In this document: piece by piece, positions 1 through 6,968 of the stretch | Position numbering within the stretch: the first letter of the stretch is position 1 | Layout: each line of letters starts with the position of its first letter | Assembly (NCBI GenBank): GCA_019417325.1 | Contig: DXVO01000024.1 | Coordinates: 1 to 64,000 of the forward strand | Direction of reading: 5' to 3' | DNA from: Parabacteroides sp. | GTDB taxonomy: Bacteria > Bacteroidota > Bacteroidia > Bacteroidales > Tannerellaceae | Length of the DNA stretch: 64,000 bases | Notes under the pieces: generated by a model | Told to the model about the DNA's origin: nothing | Databases searched by the model: none | The model's input: the letters and a program-made list of their open reading frames with translations, nothing else | Made by a program: the position numbers and the translations under genes

Positions 1-261
1 CTTGCTAATATTTATGCTTAAAATTTAATCCCCTCAGGATTTCGGTATGAGCCAGTTTCAGTCTGTGTGATGTATCAATCGATTTATTTATAAGTGATAT
101 AGGAGCTTTACTCATCATTAAAAATGCAATAGTTGTTAATCAGCAATCTATCCCCGAACTAATTTTTATCAGATTCTGTTGTTTTTAATAGAGGCATTCA
201 AGCAATGTATACCTCATTCCCTAAATTTGGGGAAATAATTATAAGTCTAAAAAATAACGAT

Positions 262-516
262 ATGAGCTTTATTTGGTATATTGTCATAGGAATCATAGCC
301 GGATTTACAGCCGGTAAGATTATGAGAGGAGGCGGTTTCGGGCTTCTTGTCAATTTAATTGTGGGTATCATTGGTGGTGTTTTAGGCGGTTGGGTTTTCG
401 GCTTGTTGGGAATTGCTGCAACAGGAATCATCGGAAGCCTTATCACTTCCGTAATTGGAGCCATACTACTGTTATGGTTGGTTTCATTACTCAAACATCC
501 AACAAGAAGTGAATAA
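262..516 (+). CDS. GlsB/YeaQ/YmgE-family stress-response membrane protein
   Basis: The 84-residue product is almost wholly hydrophobic and glycine-rich. It has three predicted membrane segments, with motifs such as GIIAGFTAGKIMRGGG near the N-terminus and GIIGGVLGGWVFGLLG in the middle, which are typical of the transglycosylase-associated (YeaQ/YmgE/GlsB) family. The frame is open back to an ATG at 205, but the family normally begins with the first membrane helix, so I chose the ATG at 262. The family is linked to envelope or general stress; its biochemical role is unknown. The gene lies 35 bp before a YtxH-like gene and both probably share a transcript that ends at the hairpin near 897-931. 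Confidence 0.85.
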   Translation: MSFIWYIVIGIIAGFTAGKIMRGGGFGLLVNLIVGIIGGVLGGWVFGLLGIAATGIIGSLITSVIGAILLLWLVSLLKHPTRSE

Positions 517-551
517 TATTTTATTAATAATCAAATAAATAAGAATGAATT

Positions 552-848
552 ATGGAATGCAAAAATTCTAATTTCTGGATTGGATTCGGAATAGGTTCAA
601 TTATCGGAGTACTCGTTTATCGCTTCTCCAGTTCTGTAGAAGGACAACAGTTAAGAGACAAAGCATGTCAAGCCTTCCACAAAGCAGGCGAACATGCCGA
701 AGAAATATTGGATACTGCCAAAGATAAAGTATTGGATACCGGAACAAAAATGGCAGACAAAGTAGCCGATGGTACTTTCGAAGTTGCAAAAAAAGCTAAT
801 GATTTAAAGAAAAGGGTACATACTTTGGCTGATGAAGCAAGAAAATAA
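552..848 (+). CDS. YtxH-like small stress protein
   Basis: The product has 98 residues. One glycine-rich hydrophobic segment (about residues 10-25, FWIGFGIGSIIGVLVYRF) is followed by a long charged, alanine/lysine-rich amphipathic region (residues 35-95) with repeated AxDKVxD/KVADG patterns that resemble LEA-like or YtxH coiled segments. The architecture matches YtxH-domain proteins, which are membrane-tethered and often stress induced. Together with the GlsB/YeaQ-like gene just upstream it forms a small envelope-stress pair. Family assignment rests on architecture only; there is no catalytic motif. Confidence 0.75.
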   Translation: MECKNSNFWIGFGIGSIIGVLVYRFSSSVEGQQLRDKACQAFHKAGEHAEEILDTAKDKVLDTGTKMADKVADGTFEVAKKANDLKKRVHTLADEARK

Positions 849-896
849 GTAAACCTCATTGTTATAAATGAGATATTATCCATTATTTATATTATA

Positions 897-931
897 GAAA
901 ACTACAGTTCATACGATCTGTAGTTTTTTTA
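897..931 (+). terminator. Rho-independent terminator after the YtxH-like gene
   Basis: The arms AAACTACAG (898-906) and CTGTAGTTT (918-926) pair perfectly around an 11-nt loop and are followed by a T-run. It lies about 50 bp after the stop codon of the YtxH-like gene. Confidence 0.85.
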
Positions 932-947
932 TTTACCTGTCAGAAAT

Positions 948-1020
948 AGTTTCATAGTTATGAAACTAAAAGTTTCAAAGGGTGAAACAAAAAGTTTCAA
1001 GGCTTGAAATTTTCTGAAAC
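948..1020. repeat. Array of GTTTCA/TGAAAC inverted repeats in an intergenic region
   Basis: A near-perfect palindrome built from AGTTTCA and TGAAACT (948-967) is followed by two further units, AGTTTCAAAGGGTGAAAC and AGTTTCAAGGCTTGAAAT, and a last TGAAAC at 1015-1020. The rest of the gap up to the methyltransferase start at 1335 shows no ORF, no RNA gene and no clear TAnnTTTG promoter. The array may bind a protein or fold in RNA. Similar runs of three palindromes occur at 9791-9851 and 58809-58876. Confidence 0.6.
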
Positions 1021-1334
1021 TACATTAATAATATGCTAAATACAAGCCTTCTCTTCATATAATAAACCTGTTACTTCTGACAGAACAATTTTTTTAATAT
1101 CTCAAATAGTTACTGAAATAAAAAATACTCCTATCTTTATTCCCAATAAAAAAGTTGGATGTTTAAGTTTAAGAAGGATTCCGTGAAGTAAATAACCTTT
1201 AAGCTCTCTGCTTAAGGTTATCCTTATATTGACACTCAGGCATATTCTTGCCGGAGTTATTTTTATACCAGTATATTAATAAAGTTGTGATGCTATAGGT
1301 CTATTCTGTAATCACAATATTAAATTTAAATAGT

Positions 1335-2108
1335 ATGAGCAACGATAATCAATCAATTCACGAATTCGATTTTCAATTAATCTGCGAATATTTTACTAAC
1401 GTAGAACGACAAGGTCCCGGGAGTCCGGAAACAACAATTAAAGCACTTAGTTTCATCGATAATTTAACGGAACATTCTCACATTGCCGATATTGGTTGCG
1501 GAACTGGAGGGCAAACGATGATATTGGCCCAACATACTCCGGGACATATTACCGGCTTGGATTTATTTCCCGATTTTATCAACATATTTAACCATAATGC
1601 TAAAGAGCTTAATTTACAAAAACGGGTCGAAGGAATCATTGGTTCAATGGACAAACTCCCTTTTAAGAAAGAGGAGTTAGATTTGATATGGTCGGAAGGT
1701 GCTATCTACAATATTGGTTTTCAAAAAGGATTAAATGAGTGGCGGAAATATTTGAAAACCGATGGCTATATTGCCGTTTCAGAGGTATCATGGTTTACCG
1801 ATGAACGTCCTAACGAAATCAACGATTTTTGGATGGATGCTTATCCTGAAATAGATACGATTCCAAATAAGATTTTACAGATGCAAAAAGCCGGCTATAT
1901 ACCTGTTGCCTGCTTTATTCTACCTGAAAATTGTTGGACGGAAAATTTCTATGCCCCGCAAGTAGAAGCACAGAAAGATTTTCTGCAAAAGTATGCCGGC
2001 AACAAAGCGGCAGAAGAGTTTATAGCCAACCAGCGTCATGAAACGCAGTTATACTACAAGTATAAAGAGTTTTATGGCTATGTGTTCTATATAGGAAAGA
2101 AAATCTAA
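1335..2108 (+). CDS. Class I SAM-dependent methyltransferase
   Basis: The 257-residue product has a clear motif I, DIGCGTGGQT (about residues 52-61), an acidic residue at the end of strand beta-2 (GLDLF, about 74-78), and a motif IV-like segment (LDLIWSEGAIYNIGF, about 114-128). This is the Rossmann-like class I methyltransferase fold of the Methyltransf_11/25 type. The C-terminal third (WFTDERPNEINDFW onward) resembles small-molecule methyltransferases of Bacteroidota whose substrate is unknown. It stands alone and is followed at once by a strong terminator. The fold is certain, the substrate is not. Confidence 0.85.
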   Translation: MSNDNQSIHEFDFQLICEYFTNVERQGPGSPETTIKALSFIDNLTEHSHIADIGCGTGGQTMILAQHTPGHITGLDLFPDFINIFNHNAKELNLQKRVEGIIGSMDKLPFKKEELDLIWSEGAIYNIGFQKGLNEWRKYLKTDGYIAVSEVSWFTDERPNEINDFWMDAYPEIDTIPNKILQMQKAGYIPVACFILPENCWTENFYAPQVEAQKDFLQKYAGNKAAEEFIANQRHETQLYYKYKEFYGYVFYIGKKI

Positions 2109-2114
2109 ATAATA

Positions 2115-2155
2115 AAACAGAATCCAACTATTTCCTTTATAGCTGGATTCTGTTT
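2115..2155 (+). terminator. Terminator after the methyltransferase gene
   Basis: A 16-bp stem with one mismatch joins AAACAGAATCCAACTA (2115-2130) to TAGCTGGATTCTGTTT (2140-2155). It begins seven bases after the stop codon. Confidence 0.8.
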
Positions 2156-2241
2156 CCATATAAATTTATCAAGGTTGTATACTTTGAAGAAGATGGGTAT
2201 CTAATCTTTTGATTTTAAAATGAACATATTTCAATTTACAA

Positions 2242-2964
2242 TCATATGATACTTTTTTTCATTTCAAAAACTATATCCTTAATACGTACATTATCAGACA
2301 GATTCAACAAATATCGAATCGTATTCAATAAATCATAGGGCTGTACCATTTCTTCATCACTAAAAGGAGTACCTGCCTTTTTCGCCATTTCCGTATTCAC
2401 CCACCCCGGACATAAAGAAGTAACCCGTATGCCTAAGGGTGCCAATTCACGATATAAAGATTCGGATAGTCCAAGAAACGCAAACTTTGTAGAACCGTAA
2501 ATACCTCCATCCGGAAATCCGTATTTTGCAGCACGGGAAACAAGATTAAATATATATCCGTCTTTTTGCACTTTCATTATTTCTGTTACGGTTTTCAATA
2601 TGCCATATTGGGCTACTACATTTATTTCCAATATCTTTCTGAAATTATCAACAGATTCATTTAAAGAGCCATTCATAAACATTGCTGCTGCATTTACCAG
2701 TATATCTACTGTTCCGTATTGCTGATATACATCTTTGATTACACAATCTACTTTTGTACAATCCGTTATGTCCAAAGGCAAGATTATAGGTTCCTGTACA
2801 TCCTTAGCAGCATTCATAATTTCATTATGTACTTTCTCCAGGTTTTGTCCATTCCTGGCAATTAATACTACTCGATAACCATCCATTGCCAGACCGACTG
2901 CAATAACAGAACCAATCCCCTGGCTTGCACCTGTAATAATTGCTAATCCCTTTTTCTTTTCCAT
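2242..2964 (-). CDS. Short-chain dehydrogenase/reductase (SDR)
   Basis: The 240-residue product is a classical SDR. The nucleotide-binding TGASQGIG lies at about residues 11-18, NAAAM replaces the usual NNAG at about 87-91, and the catalytic Ser and YGSTK (YxxxK) lie near residues 140-160. It uses NAD(P)H; the substrate cannot be read from the sequence. It is the last gene of a minus-strand operon, starting nine bases after the stop of a truncated slipin gene and probably read from the same promoter as the GntR regulator. Confidence 0.85.
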   Translation of the reverse strand: MEKKKGLAIITGASQGIGSVIAVGLAMDGYRVVLIARNGQNLEKVHNEIMNAAKDVQEPIILPLDITDCTKVDCVIKDVYQQYGTVDILVNAAAMFMNGSLNESVDNFRKILEINVVAQYGILKTVTEIMKVQKDGYIFNLVSRAAKYGFPDGGIYGSTKFAFLGLSESLYRELAPLGIRVTSLCPGWVNTEMAKKAGTPFSDEEMVQPYDLLNTIRYLLNLSDNVRIKDIVFEMKKSII

Positions 2965-2973
2965 ATTCTTACA

Positions 2974-3414
2974 TTATTTATCAATCGCCTTTTGATATTC
3001 CTGTACTTCCAAAGCCGCTTTTTCCACATCCCAAACTGTCCAGTACACAACAGCATCCACATTTACCGGAACCGTATCTTTAGTAAGTGTTTGCTCCGCT
3101 TTAAAAGCACTTACCCGAACCCGCTGGTCAATATAAGTAGAGACACTGTCGATGATAGGAATAATCATAAACGGTCCGGGACCTTTCAATCCTTTATATT
3201 TTCCCATACGTAATACTACTCCCCGCTCCCATTGGTCGGCAATACGGATTGAAAAAGCAACTAATCCAGAAAGGAGAATTAATAACACGAAAACCATAAT
3301 ATTTGCAATTTGCAAACTATACAAAACAACCGATATAAGAATCAATACCAGCAATACAGAAAGAGAAAGAGGATTAAACCATCCCTTGTTAATTACATTT
3401 GTTACCATATTCAT
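2974..3414 (-). CDS. Truncated slipin/SPFH (band 7) membrane protein
   Basis: The 146-residue product has an N-terminal hydrophobic hairpin (residues 18-55) and then the start of an SPFH domain: VRMADQWERG-like segment, GKYKGLKGPGPFMIIPIID, VDAVVYWTVWDVEKAALEVQEYQKAI. Family members usually run to about 250-320 residues, but here the frame stops right after EYQKAIDK, so the second half of the SPFH domain and the C-terminal coiled coil are missing. The start codon overlaps the GntR stop (ATGA at 3411-3414) and the SDR gene begins just downstream. This suggests a deletion that joined a shortened slipin to the SDR, although the operon stayed in order. Confidence 0.75.
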   Translation of the reverse strand: MNMVTNVINKGWFNPLSLSVLLVLILISVVLYSLQIANIMVFVLLILLSGLVAFSIRIADQWERGVVLRMGKYKGLKGPGPFMIIPIIDSVSTYIDQRVRVSAFKAEQTLTKDTVPVNVDAVVYWTVWDVEKAALEVQEYQKAIDK

Positions 3415-3794
3415 TGCTTTTTAGAAGTTCCGATATACTTCAATCCTTGTATGACTTCATCAATGCTGAAACCATAACTAAACGCTACGGAAGACAACTG
3501 TAAGCATATCTCTCTTAGTTTTTCTTCCCGCTCATGCTCCTGTAACACATGTTCCGTTTCGTTGATAAAAGTTCCGGTTCCTTGTTGGGTCTCCAGAATA
3601 TTTTTGATTTCCAATTCTTTATAAGCCTTAGATACTGTGTTCAGGTTCACTTTCAGTTCCACTGCAAGTGCCCTGACTGTTGGAAGCTGCTCTCCTAATT
3701 TGAGATGTCCGGATGCAATACCAAACCTTATCTGGTCAATAATCTGACGGTATACTGGTACTCCACTGGAATAATCTAATAAAAACTTAATCAT
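3411..3794 (-). CDS. GntR-family regulator, YtrA-like short type
   Basis: The 127-residue product begins SSGVPVYRQIIDQIRFGIASGHLKLGEQLPTVR and continues LAVELKVNLNTVSKAYKELE, the standard GntR winged helix-turn-helix. The remaining ~50 residues form a short helical tail instead of a large effector domain, as in the YtrA subfamily. These proteins usually repress membrane-protein or transporter operons and their own gene. It overlaps the slipin start by four bases, and a perfect inverted repeat lies over its promoter, which points to autoregulation. Confidence 0.9.
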   Translation of the reverse strand: MIKFLLDYSSGVPVYRQIIDQIRFGIASGHLKLGEQLPTVRALAVELKVNLNTVSKAYKELEIKNILETQQGTGTFINETEHVLQEHEREEKLREICLQLSSVAFSYGFSIDEVIQGLKYIGTSKKQ

Positions 3795-3822
3795 ACAGTT
3801 TCACACTATACTATAAAACATT

Positions 3823-3867
3823 GTACTATAACAATAGTACAAATATATTAAAAAATTATTCCACAAA
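3823..3867 (-). promoter_or_regulatory. Promoter and putative GntR operator of the gntR-slipin-SDR operon
   Basis: Read on the minus strand, a TTTG at 3864-3867 and TATATTTG at 3840-3847 fit the Bacteroidota -33/-7 pattern with 16 bases between them. GTACTAT (3823-3829) and ATAGTAC (3834-3840) form a perfect inverted repeat with a 4-base spacer, touching the -7 box and covering the expected start point. This GT...AC form is what YtrA-type GntR proteins bind. Confidence 0.7.
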
Positions 3868-4085
3868 GTTTTTTATAAGATTATTTTAGGCAGTAAGGCG
3901 TTTTTCTACACCTTGAGTATCAGCAAGTACAGAAAAGAACCATTGGACTTCTATTATCTCTACTGCTCGCAGGTAAAGGAATTTCATATCGAAACGTTCA
4001 GGGGGAATTGTAGAAACAGGGTTTGTTTGCCACATCTTTTTTCTTTAATGCTACATCAAATAGTAATTCTTTTGCAAGAATATGT
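3868..4085. other. Intergenic stretch with no supported gene
   Basis: An open frame of 89 codons covers 3913-4182, but it runs through the GH38 promoter and operators and has no ribosome binding site or recognisable family. The left half (about 3890-4020) has coding-like composition and may be the relic of a lost gene; I cannot identify it. Confidence 0.4.
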
Positions 4086-4147
4086 TTTGATTTTGTATAA
4101 AGTTTATATATTTGCACCATTTGAACCGGTTTACTTAACCGATTCAA
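4086..4147 (+). promoter_or_regulatory. GH38/GH92 promoter with two tandem LacI-type operators
   Basis: TTTG at 4086-4089 and TATATTTG at 4107-4114 are a good -33/-7 pair with 17-base spacing. Just downstream, covering the expected transcription start, lie TTGAACCGGTTTA (4121-4133) and TTAACCGATTCAA (4135-4147). Both are versions of one palindrome with a central CG, the usual form for LacI-family operators. Matching sites lie at 19514-19526 and 20573-20585, next to the lacI gene in this window. Confidence 0.75.
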
Positions 4148-4267
4148 TAACGGATTATCAGAATAATATCAATTTTAAGTAAATATTTAGAAAAAACCAT
4201 ATGATTGCTCTTTTATCAAAAAAGGTCAGTATAGAACGAAAGACAATACTAAAATATGAGAAGTATC

Positions 4268-6955
4268 ATGAAAAAGAAATTATTAACTGTAGCATTGGCT
4301 TTATCTACATCCTTTTCCTTATATGCTCAATTTGAAAAGGAACTATACACTTGTAATGAAGAAACTTTTAATCTATTGGAAAATCTCTCTGATTCCCAAC
4401 TAGGAAAAGGCAGTATCTATTTATTTACCACAACACATCAGGACCTGGCCTGGTTAAATCATATCGATGCTTGTATTGCAGACCGGGATACTTTATGGTT
4501 AACTCCGTTTCTGAAACGTTTGCAGGAAGATCCCACTTTTAAAATGGATATAGAACAAACTTCCATTGTCATGGAGTATTTACACCGGCATCCAAATACA
4601 AAACCTCTTTTCGATAAATATATTAAAGAAGGCCGTATTTGTATAGGGGGAACGTTTATCCAACCTTATGAAGAGATGTATTCCGGAGAATCGCTGTCAC
4701 GTCAATTTTATTTAGGAACCCGTTGGTTGAAAAAAACATTTGACGGTTATAAGACACTCTCCTATTTTAATGTAGACGTACCCGGACGTACATTACAAAT
4801 GCCCCAAATCATGCAAAAAGCAGGTGTAGATAATTTAGTAATCAGTCGCCATGAACGGGGATTATTTTATTGGAAAGCTCCCGACGGTTCAAAAGTACGG
4901 GCTTATACCCCGGGACATTATATTTATTTTTACAATGTAATGGGTAAGACAGACACTGCTGCAGTCCGGGAATTAGGGAAAGAGGCTGTGCTTTGGTATA
5001 CAAAATACAATAATATCAAGAATACACAAACCGTTATGCCTGCTATGCTGAACTACGAACTTTCCTGGGATCAGAAACCAGTAGAAAATACACCCCAATT
5101 TATAAATAAATGGAATTCGGTCCGATATATACGTAAAGAAGGGGAAAAGAAATGGGTAAAGGTTAACCTTCCCAAATTCGAATATGCAACGGCAGATAAC
5201 TTCTTTAATACATTAGATAAATCAACATCTTTATTACCTGAAATCCAAGGCGAACGCCCCAATGTATGGCTATACATCCACGGACCTTCACATGAACGTG
5301 CTATTACTGCCAGCCGAAAAGGAGATATAATGCTTCCGGTAGCAGAAATGATGTCCTCTTATCAAGCGATGGTATCAGGATCGTTTACTACTTATCCTGT
5401 GGAAGTTATTAATGCCGCCTGGAAAGCAAAGATATATCCGGACCATGGCTGGGGTGGCAACGAAGGTGTAATGACAGACAATGAGTTCCACCGCAAATAC
5501 GAATATGCCCTATCGGAAGCAGAGAAAGTAATCGAACGGCAATCTACTTTACTGGCTTCATCCGTAAAGACAAACGAAGAGAAAGGACGTCCGATTATCG
5601 TATTCAATAATCTGTCATATAACCGGACTGCACCCGTATGCATGGATATTCGTCTGGATGAAGGTTTTGCCAATCAGTTGACAATACAGAATGCGAAAGG
5701 TATAAACATTCCGATACAACTTTCCGATGTCTCTTACTACCCCAATAAAAATATTGAAAAAGCAACCGTACATTTCATAGCAAATGATGTTCCTTCTATG
5801 GGGTTACAGACATATTATTTGAACCCGTCGAACCAAATGACTCCACTGAGCCCGGCTCAAAATACAAAAGTGATTGAAAACACATATTATAAAATAGAAC
5901 TTGTGGACGGTGGCATCAAACAGATTTTTGATAAAGAACTAAATACGCCCTTACTGAATACGAATAAATTTTTAGGAGGTGAAGTTATTACCATGCGTTC
6001 TATCGGAAATGGAGCCGGAGAGTTTGACGCGGTCCAACAACCTGATATGGACGGATTCGATAAAACATCTGCCCATCCTATTCCCTGGGAAATAAAAGAA
6101 GACGGTCCGGTTTATACAGCTTACAAAATGCGCACCCCTATCCGTAATGTCGTTATTGAGCAAACATTGCGTGTTTATCACCAGACAAAACAGATAGATA
6201 TGGATGTCGATTTACTGAACTGGGATGGTGTTCTATATCGTGAATATCGTTTAATGTGGCCATTGGCTTTAGATAAAGCAGACGTCTCATATGAAGTACC
6301 TTATGGAGCTTTAACAGTCGGTAAGGATGAGATGCCGGGAGCTGCCGGGGAAAGATATTATGTAGAGAATAAGAAACAACGTCCACGCGGTATCGGCAAC
6401 TGGATCAGTGCGGCAAATGATAAAGTAGCCGTTACTTTAACTTCTTCCGTCGCAGTAGCTGATTATATCGACCCTACGGATCAACCTGTGGATTATACAA
6501 TTCTACAACCGATATTATTAGCTTCCCGTCATAGCTGTCATGGATTAGGTAATCCGTATTTCCAGCCGGGAGACCACTCTTATCGTTTTTCCCTGACTTC
6601 CCATTCTTCAGGGTCCAAAGCACGCGAAGAACAAGGAGTATCTGCGAACGTTCCTTTGCTTACCGTATTTAATCCGGTACAAAACGTAAATGCATCTCTA
6701 CCTGAAACCATATCTTTTATTTCAATAAAGAATCCGAATGTGAAAGTCACAGCATTAAAAAAATGCGAAGATGACAATAGCTTTATTATACGTTTATATA
6801 ACACATCTGCAGATAAACAGGAAGTGAATATAAATATTTACGGTAAACAGCCGGCAACCATTATCCATACAAATCTTATCGAAGAGGAAATGAATCCAGT
6901 AGAAAATATCCAGTTAGGCAAATATGCCATTGAAACCTATAAATTAAAATTGTAA
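4268..6955 (+). CDS. GH38 alpha-mannosidase, exported
   Basis: The product has about 895 residues and begins with a Sec signal peptide (MKKKLLTVALALSTSFSLYA|Q). The frame is open to an ATG at 4256, but the ATG at 4268 gives the signal peptide directly. Catalytic-domain marks of GH38 are TTHQDLAW (His and Asp metal ligands, mature N-terminus), IGGTFIQPYEEMYSGESLSRQ, and FNVDVPGRTLQMPQ with the probable nucleophile Asp. The C-terminal half is the beta-rich GH38 region. It probably removes alpha-mannose from glycans in the periplasm. It is followed 13 bp later by a GH92 gene and is preceded by LacI-type operators. A second GH38 is encoded at 16623-19484. Confidence 0.9.
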   Translation: MKKKLLTVALALSTSFSLYAQFEKELYTCNEETFNLLENLSDSQLGKGSIYLFTTTHQDLAWLNHIDACIADRDTLWLTPFLKRLQEDPTFKMDIEQTSIVMEYLHRHPNTKPLFDKYIKEGRICIGGTFIQPYEEMYSGESLSRQFYLGTRWLKKTFDGYKTLSYFNVDVPGRTLQMPQIMQKAGVDNLVISRHERGLFYWKAPDGSKVRAYTPGHYIYFYNVMGKTDTAAVRELGKEAVLWYTKYNNIKNTQTVMPAMLNYELSWDQKPVENTPQFINKWNSVRYIRKEGEKKWVKVNLPKFEYATADNFFNTLDKSTSLLPEIQGERPNVWLYIHGPSHERAITASRKGDIMLPVAEMMSSYQAMVSGSFTTYPVEVINAAWKAKIYPDHGWGGNEGVMTDNEFHRKYEYALSEAEKVIERQSTLLASSVKTNEEKGRPIIVFNNLSYNRTAPVCMDIRLDEGFANQLTIQNAKGINIPIQLSDVSYYPNKNIEKATVHFIANDVPSMGLQTYYLNPSNQMTPLSPAQNTKVIENTYYKIELVDGGIKQIFDKELNTPLLNTNKFLGGEVITMRSIGNGAGEFDAVQQPDMDGFDKTSAHPIPWEIKEDGPVYTAYKMRTPIRNVVIEQTLRVYHQTKQIDMDVDLLNWDGVLYREYRLMWPLALDKADVSYEVPYGALTVGKDEMPGAAGERYYVENKKQRPRGIGNWISAANDKVAVTLTSSVAVADYIDPTDQPVDYTILQPILLASRHSCHGLGNPYFQPGDHSYRFSLTSHSSGSKAREEQGVSANVPLLTVFNPVQNVNASLPETISFISIKNPNVKVTALKKCEDDNSFIIRLYNTSADKQEVNINIYGKQPATIIHTNLIEEEMNPVENIQLGKYAIETYKLKL

Positions 6956-6968
6956 ACGAAAAGTAAGT

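Noticed and set aside
3913..4182. 89-codon plus-strand frame before GH38
   Set aside because: It runs through the GH38 -33/-7 boxes and both operators and has no RBS or recognisable family.
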